DNA of 64,000 bases from CAYMZZ01 sp046297935. GTDB lineage: Bacteria; Bacteroidota; Bacteroidia; Chitinophagales; Chitinophagaceae. Within the stretch, counting starts at the first letter, position 1; each line of letters opens with the position of its first letter. The DNA lies in assembly GCA_046297935.1 (NCBI GenBank), contig JBKBHA010000010.1:73851-137850 (forward strand), in the 5' to 3' direction. Below the pieces are notes generated by a model, which made no database searches, was not told where the DNA came from, and saw only the letters and a list, made by a program, of their open reading frames with translations. This document shows, in pieces, positions 53,928-63,582 of this stretch. Made by a program: the position numbers and the translations under genes.

Positions 53928-54902
53928 TTATCCATTTGTCAGAATCAGTCGGTTGGCCTGGAACCAGTGCCAGAACTGGGTGAGCCCCGCATCAATATCT
54001 ACAACCGGTTGGTAGCCCAACTCCCGTCTGGCTTTTGAAATATCAGCATAGGTATGTGGAACATCTCCGGGTTGCTCGGCTTGCCTGTCAATAATCGCTT
54101 TCTTACCCACCACTTCCTCGATAGCTGCAATTAAACTATTGAGCGGGACGCTTTGGTTATTACCAATATTGAAAATCTCGAACCCGGTGCGCGAATAAGC
54201 AACCGCAGCAAGAATGCCGTTCACAATATCAGTTACAAAAGTGTAGTCCCGACTACTGCTGCCATCGCCAAACACTCTGATAGGTTCACCGGCGTCTATT
54301 TTCCTGACAAATTGATGGATGGCAAGATCAGGACGTTGCCCCGGTCCGTACACGGTGAAAAATCGAAGGGCTAAAAAACGAATACCATACAATGAGTGGT
54401 AAACGTGTCCCATCATTTCTCCGCTTAGTTTTGTCATGGCATAAGGACTGATGGGAAGTAGTTTTTCTTCTTCCATCCACGGCAGGTTCGGATTTACGCC
54501 ATATACGCTGCTGCTGGAGGCAAATACAAACTGCATTACTCCAGCGGCTCTTGCATAATCAAGCAGATGTTGCAAACCCAACACATTAGAACGTACATAA
54601 CCATCGGGATCTGCGATACTGGGACGCACACCGGCTCGTGCAGCTAAATGAATAATTGTATCTGCAGCACTGCCCACCCGTTTAGCAATTTCCTGTGGCG
54701 TAGTCACAGATACATCCAATTCCAACAACCGGAAACGCGGATCGCTGGCAAAAGCAAGAATGTTATGCCGCTTGATCCGTTCAGAATAGAACGGATCAAA
54801 ATTGTCGATGCAGGTAATTTGGGCATTCGGCTCCCGTTGCAGGATCGTTCTTATAAGCTGGCTGCCGATAAAGCCGGCACCTCCGGTGATCAGGTAATGC
54901 AT
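53928..54902 (-). CDS. NAD-dependent sugar-nucleotide epimerase (SDR, UDP-glucuronate 4-epimerase-like)
   Basis: Product of 324 residues. The Rossmann start YLITGGAGFIGSQLI, then CIDNFDPFYSERIKRHN, an insertion seen in UDP-glucuronate 4-epimerases, is followed by HLAARAGVRPSI, ASSSSVYG and SPYAMTKLSGE with Tyr154 and Lys158 of the YxxxK pair. RFFTVYGPGQRPD also fits. It interconverts UDP-sugars for surface polysaccharide. Stops of this gene and the glycosyltransferase are 2 bp apart. Confidence 0.9.
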   Translation of the reverse strand: MHYLITGGAGFIGSQLIRTILQREPNAQITCIDNFDPFYSERIKRHNILAFASDPRFRLLELDVSVTTPQEIAKRVGSAADTIIHLAARAGVRPSIADPDGYVRSNVLGLQHLLDYARAAGVMQFVFASSSSVYGVNPNLPWMEEEKLLPISPYAMTKLSGEMMGHVYHSLYGIRFLALRFFTVYGPGQRPDLAIHQFVRKIDAGEPIRVFGDGSSSRDYTFVTDIVNGILAAVAYSRTGFEIFNIGNNQSVPLNSLIAAIEEVVGKKAIIDRQAEQPGDVPHTYADISKARRELGYQPVVDIDAGLTQFWHWFQANRLILTNG

Positions 54903-54950
54903 ACGGACTGCAAGTTAACAATTTTGCAACCGGAGCTAAACAAACCTGAT

Positions 54951-56336
54951 TTACCGGGCACTCAGAGCCTTTAGAGCTTCTTCCAGTGTGCGATCATAAT
55001 TTTTGAGGTAATCGTCGTAGCTATGGTTGACCAGCACGGCGGGTTGAATACCCTTCCCTACAAATATTCGCCCGTCTGGATAGGTATCCTTTTTTGTACA
55101 AATGCGTGCATGTCCACCTCCCGGCAGGTCAAACATCAGCGGCTGACCCGTACTGGCAAAGCTATTCTGGCCGAGAGTAATGGCACGGCCTTTCAATCCA
55201 TCTAGCATGATCAGAAAATCTTCTGCCGCGCTGGCAGTCTGATGACCCAATAATACGGCAAGAGGTTTGGCAGGCATTCGATCCGCCTCGGGCGCCTGGT
55301 TGGCAATAATTGATTGCCCACCACTATACCATTTTCGGCCATAAAAATAATCCGTAGAAGTCCGGGCCCAGTCGCTCGAATCGCCAGGCTCCCTCGATGT
55401 GTACACCCCCCATGCTTTGTACGAAGCGCGATGCTCCCGGGTGGCCCAGCTGCTGCCTTTTATAAAACTGCTATCGGTAAAATAAGAGAGTATGGCCGCG
55501 CCTACGGAAGAACTACCACCACCATTTTGTCGCAAATCCAAAATAACGGCACGTGCCTCCTTAACCCGAGGGAGCAACAGTCTAAAACTGTCTACAATAG
55601 CCGGATCATCAAAACTGTTAAGAGCAATGTACAAGGTGCGATCCTTCAGCATTCTGCTCGATAAAAGTTTATTCTCATAAGGGTTCAACCATTCAGCGCT
55701 GGCATCTACCGCCCTGACCAGCATGAGCTCGCCCGTCTTTCCATCGGGCTTCCGAAAACGAACATGAACCGAATCACCGAGGAAACCTTCCAGCAAATAA
55801 TCAATACAATAATCTTCCAGAATATAGTCGGCCGACTGAGACACATAAGGCCTTACTTCTCTATCGATGTAGTCTTTTACCGGGATTCGGTTCACCTGTA
55901 ATATCTCCGATCCCAACGGAATCAGCTCTTTGCTTTGCCGGGCTACATTCACAACTACCGCCCTCCCATCAACACGACGAAGCTCCAGTTTCACCGGCCC
56001 AAACGAGCGTCTCACTCTTTTCTGCTGAATATCCGCTGGAAAATACACATTGGTATGACCATCGTGCAGCAAAGCGCAAAAAGCCTGCAACTGCCGATAG
56101 TATTCGTAGCGATTCTTTGTTGCCAATACTTTCGGAATATATGCCTGATAAGCACTGTCCCAATTCAGGCGAGGCACGTTCTCGAAATAGGCATAGTTGT
56201 AATTAGCCTCCTGCCAGAAATATGAAAGCCCAAATACTTTGTTTGCCTCCGTCAGCGCCGTATCCTGTTGCTGAGCTTTCAATGTGCCAAAAAGCAAACA
56301 GAATGCAATGAAAACAAATGCCTTTTTCAACATCAT
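54951..56336 (-). CDS. Secreted S41-family peptidase
   Basis: Product of 461 residues from the first of two adjacent ATGs (56336/56333); a longer frame is rejected because LKKAFVFIAFCLLFGTLKAQ is a signal peptide. An N-terminal helical part (YYRQLQAFCALLHDGHTNVY) resembles tricorn-core proteases, then PDZ-like strands (IPLGSEILQVNRIPVKDYID), then the S41 core: AVILDLRQNGGGSSSVGAA, LLGHQTASAAEDFLIMLDGL with the catalytic Ser, and GQNSFASTGQP. Its 3' neighbour lies 48 bp away. Substrate unknown. Confidence 0.88.
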   Translation of the reverse strand: MMLKKAFVFIAFCLLFGTLKAQQQDTALTEANKVFGLSYFWQEANYNYAYFENVPRLNWDSAYQAYIPKVLATKNRYEYYRQLQAFCALLHDGHTNVYFPADIQQKRVRRSFGPVKLELRRVDGRAVVVNVARQSKELIPLGSEILQVNRIPVKDYIDREVRPYVSQSADYILEDYCIDYLLEGFLGDSVHVRFRKPDGKTGELMLVRAVDASAEWLNPYENKLLSSRMLKDRTLYIALNSFDDPAIVDSFRLLLPRVKEARAVILDLRQNGGGSSSVGAAILSYFTDSSFIKGSSWATREHRASYKAWGVYTSREPGDSSDWARTSTDYFYGRKWYSGGQSIIANQAPEADRMPAKPLAVLLGHQTASAAEDFLIMLDGLKGRAITLGQNSFASTGQPLMFDLPGGGHARICTKKDTYPDGRIFVGKGIQPAVLVNHSYDDYLKNYDRTLEEALKALSAR

Positions 56337-56425
56337 TTCGATAAATTTTACATTGAAAATAAATAAAAAAAGCACCCGATAAGGGGTGCAGGTATAAATT
56401 TCAGGAATCTTAATGTCGACCACCG

Positions 56426-57571
56426 CTAAAACTGATCAATGTCCTGCCAGGGCGTACTATTACTCAACACGGCCGGCCAGAGAAGCCCGTCGATAGCAGT
56501 AGTAAAATTATTGTTGTTTTGGCCCGAGTTGCATAATATTACCCAATTGAAGCCGGAGTTAGCACGTACCATTGAAGTAGCAGTACCCGGCAAGGAGCCC
56601 AGGTGCCACCAATGATTGGCATCGTTCACTCCCCAACCGCAGGCATAGTTCGATGAAGGAACACTTCGGGTAGTCATCGTCGCAACCGTTGATGCCTTCA
56701 GTATATCAGGCTTTGTAGAAAAACCATCCACGCGAACCAGGAATCTGGCGAGATCTGTTGCGCTTGCCAACCAGCCCCCATGTGAATCCATTCTGGATAT
56801 ATTCATGTTGTATGGATTTCCGCCCTGGGCAGTATATAAAACTTCGTTAGGCTTTCGATCGGCCAGCGTGTTACCAGACATCGACATATTTTGAATACCA
56901 CAAGGTGTTAGCACTTCGTCTTTAATAAATTGTTCGTAGGTTTTTCCCGAAAGTTTTTCAATTACGCGACCCAACAGGCAGTAACCAAAATTGGAATACC
57001 TGTATGTGCCACGTCCGGTGGTTGCAGGGTAAGTGTCGAGAGCCCATGAAATGAGTTGTGAGTGATTATAGGTTGGCTGCTTGAACATAGGATCATTGCC
57101 ATCATTGCCCCAAACACCAACGGTATGATGCAGCAAATGCCTCACCGTTATATCAGCCAAATTAGCCATCTGCGTAGTTGGGTAGTCATTTCCCAATATA
57201 CCTCCTGTCCCAAAAATTTTACTATCGAGCGTGAGCTTGTTTGCCTCCAATAGTTTCATTACGCCTACTCCTGTAATGGGCTTCGATAAGCTCGCAATCC
57301 GGTAGAGGCTGTTATTCGTCACCGGCGTGTTGTCGGTAGCACTCATTTTGCCATACGACTTCACATAAACCAATTTTCCCTGGCGGGTGATGGCGATGCT
57401 GACTCCGGGAATTTGGTAACTGCTCATAAACTGGCCAACCGCATTATCTATGGCCTGTATGTCGCGTTGCGGTGTCTGTGGATCCGGCGGTTCTGGCGTT
57501 TCATTGCCGCCCTTGCTGCACGAAGAAATAAAACTAACGGAAAGGAGAAGAAGGCCAATCATTGTTTTCAT
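56426..57571 (-). CDS. Beta-lactamase-fold serine hydrolase lipoprotein
   Basis: Product of 381 residues. The lipobox FISSC gives Cys18. Class C/esterase-type active site: RIASLSKPITG with Ser94 and Lys97 of SxxK, YRYSNFGYCLLG with Tyr192 and Asn194, and WWHLGSLPGT in place of the KTG box. Such proteins are more often D-alanyl or esterase-type hydrolases than antibiotic-resistance enzymes. It lies 90 bp upstream of the S41 protease on the same strand, probably one unit. Confidence 0.88.
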   Translation of the reverse strand: MKTMIGLLLLSVSFISSCSKGGNETPEPPDPQTPQRDIQAIDNAVGQFMSSYQIPGVSIAITRQGKLVYVKSYGKMSATDNTPVTNNSLYRIASLSKPITGVGVMKLLEANKLTLDSKIFGTGGILGNDYPTTQMANLADITVRHLLHHTVGVWGNDGNDPMFKQPTYNHSQLISWALDTYPATTGRGTYRYSNFGYCLLGRVIEKLSGKTYEQFIKDEVLTPCGIQNMSMSGNTLADRKPNEVLYTAQGGNPYNMNISRMDSHGGWLASATDLARFLVRVDGFSTKPDILKASTVATMTTRSVPSSNYACGWGVNDANHWWHLGSLPGTATSMVRANSGFNWVILCNSGQNNNNFTTAIDGLLWPAVLSNSTPWQDIDQF

Positions 57572-57594
57572 AATAAGTTATTTAATTCTATCAA

Positions 57595-58194
57595 TTATTT
57601 TCGCCAAAGTATCCAGCCCGCAGACAGCGAAAAACCATAGCTTTTCAACGATCCTGCATCCACGTCATCCTTGTTTACCGCACCTAACTCTGTACCATAA
57701 CGAAGCGCGATATCGAGGCCGTCGAGCTTACCTGAAAAGCGATAACTGCAACCTGCCTGTAAACCCGGCGCCAGTGTTTTATAATACTCCCTGATATCCT
57801 GTTTGTCACTTCCATCGATTTTCTGCGACATCGCGAGCAGCAAACGCCCTTGAAAGCCTGCTTCCAGCACAATTCCCGCTGCAACCTCATATTGGAAGAG
57901 TATGGGCATCCTCAATTGTCCGCTATGAATCCTGGCAGTACGATCTATCTGCGGAATAGTCCATTTGTTTCCCTCTTTCGAATAGAACAATTCTCCCTGC
58001 ACACTCATGTTTTCAGACAAAACATAACGTGCAAATCCACCGATTAGAAAACCAGGAATCAGGTTTGTTTCATAAACTCCACTCGAAAAACGGAAGTTGG
58101 TCAAATTAGGTCCGGCTTTCGCACCAATTTGCCATTGGGCCTGCGCAGAAAGAAGCACGCAGCTTAACGACAATAACAAGGCAATTTTTTTCAC
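57595..58194 (-). CDS. Small outer-membrane beta-barrel (PorT-like) protein
   Basis: Product of 199 residues from GTG 58194, chosen because KKIALLLSLSCVLLSAQAQ then starts as a proper signal peptide; ATG 58257 is a longer option. The rest follows the eight-strand outer-membrane barrel pattern: WQIGAKAGPNLTNFRFSSG, FLIGGFARYVLSENMSVQGE, FYSKEGNKWTIP, VLEAGFQGRLLLA, and a final ALRYGTELGAVNKD to GFSLSAGWILW. Function unknown. Confidence 0.78.
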   Translation of the reverse strand: MKKIALLLSLSCVLLSAQAQWQIGAKAGPNLTNFRFSSGVYETNLIPGFLIGGFARYVLSENMSVQGELFYSKEGNKWTIPQIDRTARIHSGQLRMPILFQYEVAAGIVLEAGFQGRLLLAMSQKIDGSDKQDIREYYKTLAPGLQAGCSYRFSGKLDGLDIALRYGTELGAVNKDDVDAGSLKSYGFSLSAGWILWRK

Positions 58195-58277
58195 TTTTCT
58201 TATTTTTTTTGACAATTGGGTTATCGTGTGTTTATCGTTTTGATCTGAAAAGGTCATCAGGCTTTTGAAGGAAAGAT

Positions 58278-58285
58278 TAAATTTG
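58278..58285 (+). promoter_or_regulatory. -7 promoter box of the SNF2 helicase gene
   Basis: TAAATTTG, exact TAnnTTTG match, ending 9 nt before the ATG at 58295. Leader of about 5 nt expected. Confidence 0.45.
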
Positions 58286-58294
58286 CCGCCGATC

Positions 58295-61096
58295 ATGAAA
58301 TTGTTGTTGTCGCCCTATAAAATCAATGAAGACCTGTTGTTGCTTGAAGCAGTGGAACTGGTCAGGAATGCTACCGGCTCCGATATAGTCAGCCATCCGC
58401 CTACAGCGGCATTTCTGCGAAAGGAATTTCCCAAACTTCCTAAGGAAGCACGTGACGCCATTTCTTTTTTTACTAAGTCTGAACTACTGGCCGCAAGGGC
58501 TGAAATGGCGCGAAACGGATCAACCGCCCCCGAATACCGACGTCAGGCATTGCTGCGAAAAGCTTACGACCAGCTACTTGCGTTGAAACCCTTTCTTGGT
58601 ATCTGCAGCTGGATGCATCGGCAGCGTCTCGAAACCGGACGATTTCAGACTGCTCCCTGCAGTATCAGCCCTTTTCGCCCCCTGCTCGAATTTTCAGCAG
58701 AAAAAGAAGGCAACAACTTTCGTATTACCAGCATTGTACAATTACATGCTGGTCGCTATCCCCTTACCGAATTTCGCCGGTACGAATTTTTGCTTTCCAG
58801 CGGCAACGAATATTTTATTCTTCCATGGCGTGAATATCAAACGCTAAAGTGGTTGGAGGCACTTCAATGGCCAATGTCGTCCGAAGAAATCCAAACTCAG
58901 GTGGTCAGTCGCTTAACTGCCGACTATCGGGTGGACACAAAGCACCTGATACCGGCGGAACGAATCGAAACAGAGCCCCAATACCAGGTTTTATTAAGTG
59001 AAATCAGCAACAACTTTCTGGTGCTAACACCGCAATGGCGATACGACGGACTGGTAACCGAAGGCCCATTCCAGGAACTGGTAGAATTTAATAAGGCAGG
59101 AAAAACATATCTGGTCGTACGCAATAAAGAAAGGGAAGATTATCTCCGTTCACAGATAGAAAGCATGCATCCCAATTTTGCACGACAACTAAACGGCTAT
59201 TACTATTTATCGTTTGCTGATGCACAAAAAAAGCAATGGTTTGCCCGGGCTTTTCATGAACTGCTTGACCAGGAAATAGATGTTATCGGCATGGATATGC
59301 TGAAACATTTCCGCTTTAGCGCAGAGCGAATTCAAACCGTCATTCGAATAGCTGAGCAGGATGAAAAGCAAATCCTGCTCGACGTTGATATTAGCTTTGG
59401 AAAAGAAAAAGTATCGCTGAGCGATTTGCAGAAGATTTTGTGGGCCGGGCAAAAAGCCGTACTGCTGAAAGATGGCAGCCTGGGTTTGCTGGGCGATGAT
59501 TGGATCAGTGAATATGGGATGTTGCTCAAGCACGGTAAAGTAGACAAAAAAAGATTGCGCGTTGGAGCCTGGATGTTGCTGAATGGAAAACTCGACGCAA
59601 ACGGTGAGGTACTAAAAAAAGAATGGTGGCGCAATTGGGAGAAATGGCGAGCAGGCGAAGAGGGTTTATACCCCGTTCCTGCTGCGCTTTCCGAAACCAG
59701 GCTCAGGCCCTACCAGTTGAAAGGCTATGAATGGATGCGATTGTTGTCGTCGGCAAATGCGGGCGGCTGCCTGGCCGACGATATGGGTCTCGGCAAAACC
59801 CTGCAAACAATTACCTATCTCGCCTCAAGGTCTGAAGAGTTGCCCCGGAGCACCCACCTGGTTGTATGCCCAAGCAGCCTTATGTACAACTGGCAGCAGG
59901 AACTCGCGCGATTTGCGCCTGGACTACCCGTCATCATTTATCATGGCACCAATCGGCAATCAGCCGACCTCGAAGACACGGCTGGTAAAATAATCATTAC
60001 GAGTTATGGCACCCTGCGTAGCGATATTGAATTATTACAGCCTATTTCTTTTGACAGCATCATAGCCGACGAAAGTCATACTATCAAGAACCCGGCGTCC
60101 CTGACTGCAAAAGCCATTTACAGTTTGTCTGCCCGCACGCGCTTTGCGCTCAGTGGAACGCCAATTATGAACAATACATTTGATCTGTTCGGTCAATTTC
60201 AATATTTATTGCCGGGCATGTTTGGAAGTCGCGAGTTTTTCAAACGTGAGTACGCCGATCCAATCGATCGTATGGGCGATGAAGAAAAGACCAAAGCTCT
60301 CCAAAAGCTTACGGCCCCTTTCATTCTACGTCGTACAAAGGAGCAGGTTGCTCCAGAGCTGCCCGACAAAACAGAGTCGATTCTTTGGTGCGAAATGGGC
60401 GTCGATCAACGGTTGGCGTATGAAAGTATTCGCGATCAGATCCGTTCCAATCTTTTCCTGCAAATAAAGGAACAGGGAATGGACTCTGGGAAACTTTCGG
60501 TGTTACACGGAATCCTCAAACTGCGAATGGCCTGCAATTCCTGTGAGCTGGTTCCCGACGAAAGCCTTTTTACCTATGAATCGGTAAAGACTCAGGTATT
60601 GCTCGACGAGTTGCAGCAACTTACCGTTCAAAGCAAGGCGCTGGTATTTTCCCAGTTCACTAGTATGCTTGATATCCTGGAAAGGGAATTAAATGAAAAA
60701 CAAATTCCCTTCCTCAGAATCGACGGAAGCACCGCAGCATCACAGCGACAACAGCTCGTCAACCAGTTCAATGAAGATCCGCAGTCACCCCGTGTATTTC
60801 TTTTAAGCTTAAAAGCAGGCAACGCCGGCCTCAATCTTACCGCTGCCGATTACGTGTTTCTGTTCGATCCCTGGTGGAATCGTGCAATCGAAGAGCAGGC
60901 CATCGACAGGACACATCGTATAGGACAGACCAAAAATGTATTTGCATACCGCATGTTGTGTAGAGACAGTATTGAAGAACGAATTCTTCAACTGCAACAA
61001 CGAAAATCGAAAGTATCGGCTGAGCTGATTGGTCAGGATGATACCGGCTTTATCCAGCGTCTTACCGAAGACGAACTAGCTTTCCTCTTCAGCTAG
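58295..61096 (+). CDS. SNF2-family DNA helicase/translocase
   Basis: Product of 933 residues; ATG 58295 chosen over an in-frame start 30 bp earlier because a -7 box lies between them. Residues 1-460 have no recognised domain, though the region 280-400 resembles the SNF2-associated N-terminal domain of bacterial members. The ATPase core begins at RLRPYQLKGYEWMRLL near 475: DDMGLGKTLQT (Lys501), ADESHTIKNP (Asp592), ALSGTPIMNN. C-terminal half: VFSQFTSMLDILE, GLNLTAADYVFLFDPWWN, QAIDRTHRIGQ. Bacterial SNF2 proteins remodel protein-DNA or RNA polymerase complexes; not adjacent to defence genes. Confidence 0.93.
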   Translation: MKLLLSPYKINEDLLLLEAVELVRNATGSDIVSHPPTAAFLRKEFPKLPKEARDAISFFTKSELLAARAEMARNGSTAPEYRRQALLRKAYDQLLALKPFLGICSWMHRQRLETGRFQTAPCSISPFRPLLEFSAEKEGNNFRITSIVQLHAGRYPLTEFRRYEFLLSSGNEYFILPWREYQTLKWLEALQWPMSSEEIQTQVVSRLTADYRVDTKHLIPAERIETEPQYQVLLSEISNNFLVLTPQWRYDGLVTEGPFQELVEFNKAGKTYLVVRNKEREDYLRSQIESMHPNFARQLNGYYYLSFADAQKKQWFARAFHELLDQEIDVIGMDMLKHFRFSAERIQTVIRIAEQDEKQILLDVDISFGKEKVSLSDLQKILWAGQKAVLLKDGSLGLLGDDWISEYGMLLKHGKVDKKRLRVGAWMLLNGKLDANGEVLKKEWWRNWEKWRAGEEGLYPVPAALSETRLRPYQLKGYEWMRLLSSANAGGCLADDMGLGKTLQTITYLASRSEELPRSTHLVVCPSSLMYNWQQELARFAPGLPVIIYHGTNRQSADLEDTAGKIIITSYGTLRSDIELLQPISFDSIIADESHTIKNPASLTAKAIYSLSARTRFALSGTPIMNNTFDLFGQFQYLLPGMFGSREFFKREYADPIDRMGDEEKTKALQKLTAPFILRRTKEQVAPELPDKTESILWCEMGVDQRLAYESIRDQIRSNLFLQIKEQGMDSGKLSVLHGILKLRMACNSCELVPDESLFTYESVKTQVLLDELQQLTVQSKALVFSQFTSMLDILERELNEKQIPFLRIDGSTAASQRQQLVNQFNEDPQSPRVFLLSLKAGNAGLNLTAADYVFLFDPWWNRAIEEQAIDRTHRIGQTKNVFAYRMLCRDSIEERILQLQQRKSKVSAELIGQDDTGFIQRLTEDELAFLFS

Positions 61097-61217
61097 CGAA
61101 ATAATTCCCTTATTGCATTGTGTAAAAGTTATCATCACATATCGGTCCAAAAAACAAACATTTCTTGTTCATTTTGACTACATTCGTCCGCGTTTGATGT
61201 TAAAATTCAATCCTGAA

Positions 61218-61649
61218 ATGAAACCAGTTTCTATCCTGTTAGTCGATGACAACGAAGGCGACATTTTGTTAACAAGAGAGGCATTAAGCCAGGTCAGTAT
61301 TCCAAATCAGGTATGTGTAGCTAGAGATGGACAGGAGGCAATTTGGTTTTTGCAACAAATGGGCGAGTTTGCCAATGCACAACGGCCTGATTTGATCCTG
61401 CTTGATATCAACATGCCGCGTTTAAATGGGCAGGAAGTGTTGAGTTTTATCAAAAATGACCAGCAATTTTCCAGCATCCCTGTGGTCATGTTCAGCAGTT
61501 CCAATTCGCCTCGCGATGTGGAAGAATCTTATCAGAATTCCGCAAACAGTTATATCACCAAGCCATTGGGCGTTGAAAAATTTGAACAAGTGATTGAAGC
61601 AATCACGCAGTTTTGGTTTCAAACAGCGCAACTGCCCGGCAGGAACTAG
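61218..61649 (+). CDS. Single-domain (CheY-like) response regulator
   Basis: Product of 143 residues from ATG 61218; an in-frame extension upstream has no homology. SILLVDDNEGDILLTREAL gives the acidic pair, LILLDINMPRLNG the phosphoacceptor Asp63, VMFSSSN the Ser/Thr switch and SYITKP the Lys. The layout is that of Rcp1-type receivers paired with bacteriophytochrome or hybrid kinases. No output domain and no kinase gene nearby, so the partner is elsewhere. Confidence 0.9.
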   Translation: MKPVSILLVDDNEGDILLTREALSQVSIPNQVCVARDGQEAIWFLQQMGEFANAQRPDLILLDINMPRLNGQEVLSFIKNDQQFSSIPVVMFSSSNSPRDVEESYQNSANSYITKPLGVEKFEQVIEAITQFWFQTAQLPGRN

Positions 61650-61723
61650 TGCATTTTGGGCGCTTGTGATTGTAAATTAATGAGTTGCCCTCCGTTTTTT
61701 CAAAATTTGAACCTCAGAATTTT

Positions 61724-61755
61724 TTGGGATTTTTACTCAGTTCTCACTATTTTTG
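61724..61755 (+). promoter_or_regulatory. Promoter of tRNA-Ser gene
   Basis: -33 TTG at 61724-61726, 21-bp spacer, -7 box TATTTTTG at 61748-61755. About 50 bp upstream of the tRNA. The same 21-bp spacer is seen ahead of tRNA-Pro. Confidence 0.6.
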
Positions 61756-61804
61756 CCACCCCTTAACGGAACCAGCTTAACTGATTTCGATGGGATTTTC
61801 AGTC

Positions 61805-61895
61805 GGTGAGGTGGATGAGTGGCTGAAATCAACGGTTTGCTAAACCGTCGTACGACCTTAAAGTTGTACCGAGGGTTCGAATCCCTCCCTCACCG
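61805..61895 (+). tRNA. tRNA-Ser(GCU)
   Basis: 91 nt with the long variable arm of class II tRNAs. Acceptor GGTGAGG pairs with CCTCACC; anticodon stem ACGGT/ACCGT around TTGCTAA gives anticodon GCT; the variable arm is GTACGACCTTAAAGTTGTAC; T-arm GAGGGTTCGAATCCCTC. CCA is not fully encoded. Confidence 0.96.
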
Positions 61896-61896
61896 C

Positions 61897-61927
61897 AAAG
61901 CCTGCACTTGAAGTGCAGGCTTTTTGT
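61897..61927 (+). terminator. Terminator after tRNA-Ser
   Basis: AAAGCCTGCAC/GTGCAGGCTTT with a short TTGAA loop, then TTTTTGTTTT, beginning 2 nt after the tRNA. It may also serve the convergent GH32-like gene. Confidence 0.85.
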
Positions 61928-61933
61928 TTTGGA

Positions 61934-63463
61934 TCATTCCATTTTTTGAGAATCTTCCTGGCTGGCATACTCATTCGCCGGATCCGGCAGCATCAATAGC
62001 TTAGATTCACTTAATGAAACAATAGAAGAAGCCGAGTAGAGTCCAATGCCGCTGCCGCTATAGGTGTAATCAATCAGCGTCAGTTTCACCACTCCGTCCA
62101 GCGCCAGTTCCAGATAGTTGCCATACCTGATCAGGCGAAAATGAACAGTACTGGTTTTTCGAGGCGTAAACACATTGGTTTGAATTTCGTTAAATATGAA
62201 ATTCTGCTTCGTATTGACGGGATTAAAGCCCCAGGCACGAATTCCGACCAGACCTCTTAAAAAATTAAGTGATATGAAATAGCCGCTGCCCTCAGCGTCC
62301 ATGTCGGTCACCAGACCGAGTTTACCCAACCCTTCTACTGTCAGTACGCCTTCCCAAATAAAACTACTACCAGGTTTTTCGAAATAAAAGACCTCGTATC
62401 CACTGCGCGAGCCGCAAGTCCATTTATCCCACTCCTGCTGAATACTTGCCGTTGGATTACCCCACAACATTTTCAGAGGACCTAGACGATCTTGCAAAAT
62501 ACTGCCCAGCACCATTTGATCCCATCTGAAATAGCTCCTCAAAAGCAAGCGACCATTCTGGTCAGTATCCAACTGCTTAGGAGGAGGTAGTACACGCAAC
62601 GCATCTATCTTCCCGTACGCATAAAAAAAATTGTAAAGGAGCAAATGATCACCGTCCTGAATAATACGTGCTGCGTAATTTCCCTTAGGAAGCAATATGT
62701 CGTCATGAAACGAATAATATTCGCCTGTAAATGACTGACTGAACCAATACCGCACAAGAATGTCCTCCCTGATTGAAGCAATCAGAAAATACCTGCCATT
62801 CAAAAAAAAGATACAGGGACATTCCAGATCGTCGTATACTAATGGACATAGCAAGGGCGGACGCAACTCTACTTTTTCTTTTGTAAAGCGGGCCAGCCCA
62901 ACGCATCCTCGTCTTGATACGGGCCCGTGCACCGAGCGTGCACTAATTAACAGATAGCTTTCGCCGTCGAGATCGAACCTGAAAGGATCACGAAAACTCA
63001 ACCAGGTTCTTGGATTCTCAGTGGCAGTTTCATAAAACCGGCCTGCAGGCTCAAGCGGAAAACCGTTGCCGGCCGCCTTTGTCCATCCGTAAAGATCGGT
63101 GGAATAAGCAAGGCCAATGCGCGATACAATACCGCGATCTTTCCGCTGTAACCCCGTATAATACATCACGAATTGTTCCCCTTCCGGGTACACATGCATG
63201 GTCCATAACATATCATCGTCCCAGTCGCCGGGATCGCCCACGAAAAGTGCATTCTTTACTCGTCTCCACGACATGCCATCTGTCGATACTGCGTGTGCGA
63301 TGTAGTCATGGTTGGGTATGATCAGATGAAAAAGGTGATAAACCCCATTGTGGACAATCACCGTAATATCTCCAATCTCCCAATCGCTGAAGCCAGAACC
63401 AGAGTACATACGACTTTCATTTGTTACAACAGAGCCATTGTAGTGTCCCAAAACATGTGCCAT
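61934..63463 (-). CDS. GH32-like (clan GH-J) five-bladed beta-propeller protein
   Basis: Product of 509 residues, no signal peptide. The first 330 residues form the propeller, the rest a beta-sandwich (SSFIWEGVLTVEGLGKLGLV onward). LSFRDPFRF carries the GH32 RDP motif (Arg158-Asp159-Pro160), and DLECPCIFF the EC motif with Glu214 as acid/base. The expected nucleophile segment WMNDPNG is diverged (DWEIGDITVIVHNG, Asp32 as candidate). Family enzymes split fructose from sucrose or fructans. It stands alone between two tRNA genes, so its role is open. Confidence 0.78.
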   Translation of the reverse strand: MAHVLGHYNGSVVTNESRMYSGSGFSDWEIGDITVIVHNGVYHLFHLIIPNHDYIAHAVSTDGMSWRRVKNALFVGDPGDWDDDMLWTMHVYPEGEQFVMYYTGLQRKDRGIVSRIGLAYSTDLYGWTKAAGNGFPLEPAGRFYETATENPRTWLSFRDPFRFDLDGESYLLISARSVHGPVSRRGCVGLARFTKEKVELRPPLLCPLVYDDLECPCIFFLNGRYFLIASIREDILVRYWFSQSFTGEYYSFHDDILLPKGNYAARIIQDGDHLLLYNFFYAYGKIDALRVLPPPKQLDTDQNGRLLLRSYFRWDQMVLGSILQDRLGPLKMLWGNPTASIQQEWDKWTCGSRSGYEVFYFEKPGSSFIWEGVLTVEGLGKLGLVTDMDAEGSGYFISLNFLRGLVGIRAWGFNPVNTKQNFIFNEIQTNVFTPRKTSTVHFRLIRYGNYLELALDGVVKLTLIDYTYSGSGIGLYSASSIVSLSESKLLMLPDPANEYASQEDSQKME

Positions 63464-63520
63464 ACCCTGCCCATATATTCACCGCTTTTTTCGAAAAAAG
63501 CCGCCTTTTGCCTGAAAGTT

Positions 63521-63552
63521 TTGAATATATCGGCCGAAATTCGCTATTTTCG
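63521..63552 (+). promoter_or_regulatory. Promoter of tRNA-Pro gene
   Basis: -33 TTG at 63521-63523, 21-bp spacer, -7 box TATTTTCG at 63545-63552 (one mismatch), 30 bp before the tRNA. Confidence 0.5.
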
Positions 63553-63582
63553 CGCCTCATTTTGGTAAACGCCTCTTAGGCA

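Noticed and set aside
56426..57571. Antibiotic-resistance beta-lactamase
   Set aside because: SxxK and YxN are present, but the KTG box is replaced by HLG, as in esterase or peptidase relatives; resistance cannot be claimed.
58295..61096. SNF2 helicase as part of a phage-defence system
   Set aside because: No nuclease, methylase or other defence gene is adjacent; neighbours are envelope and signalling genes.
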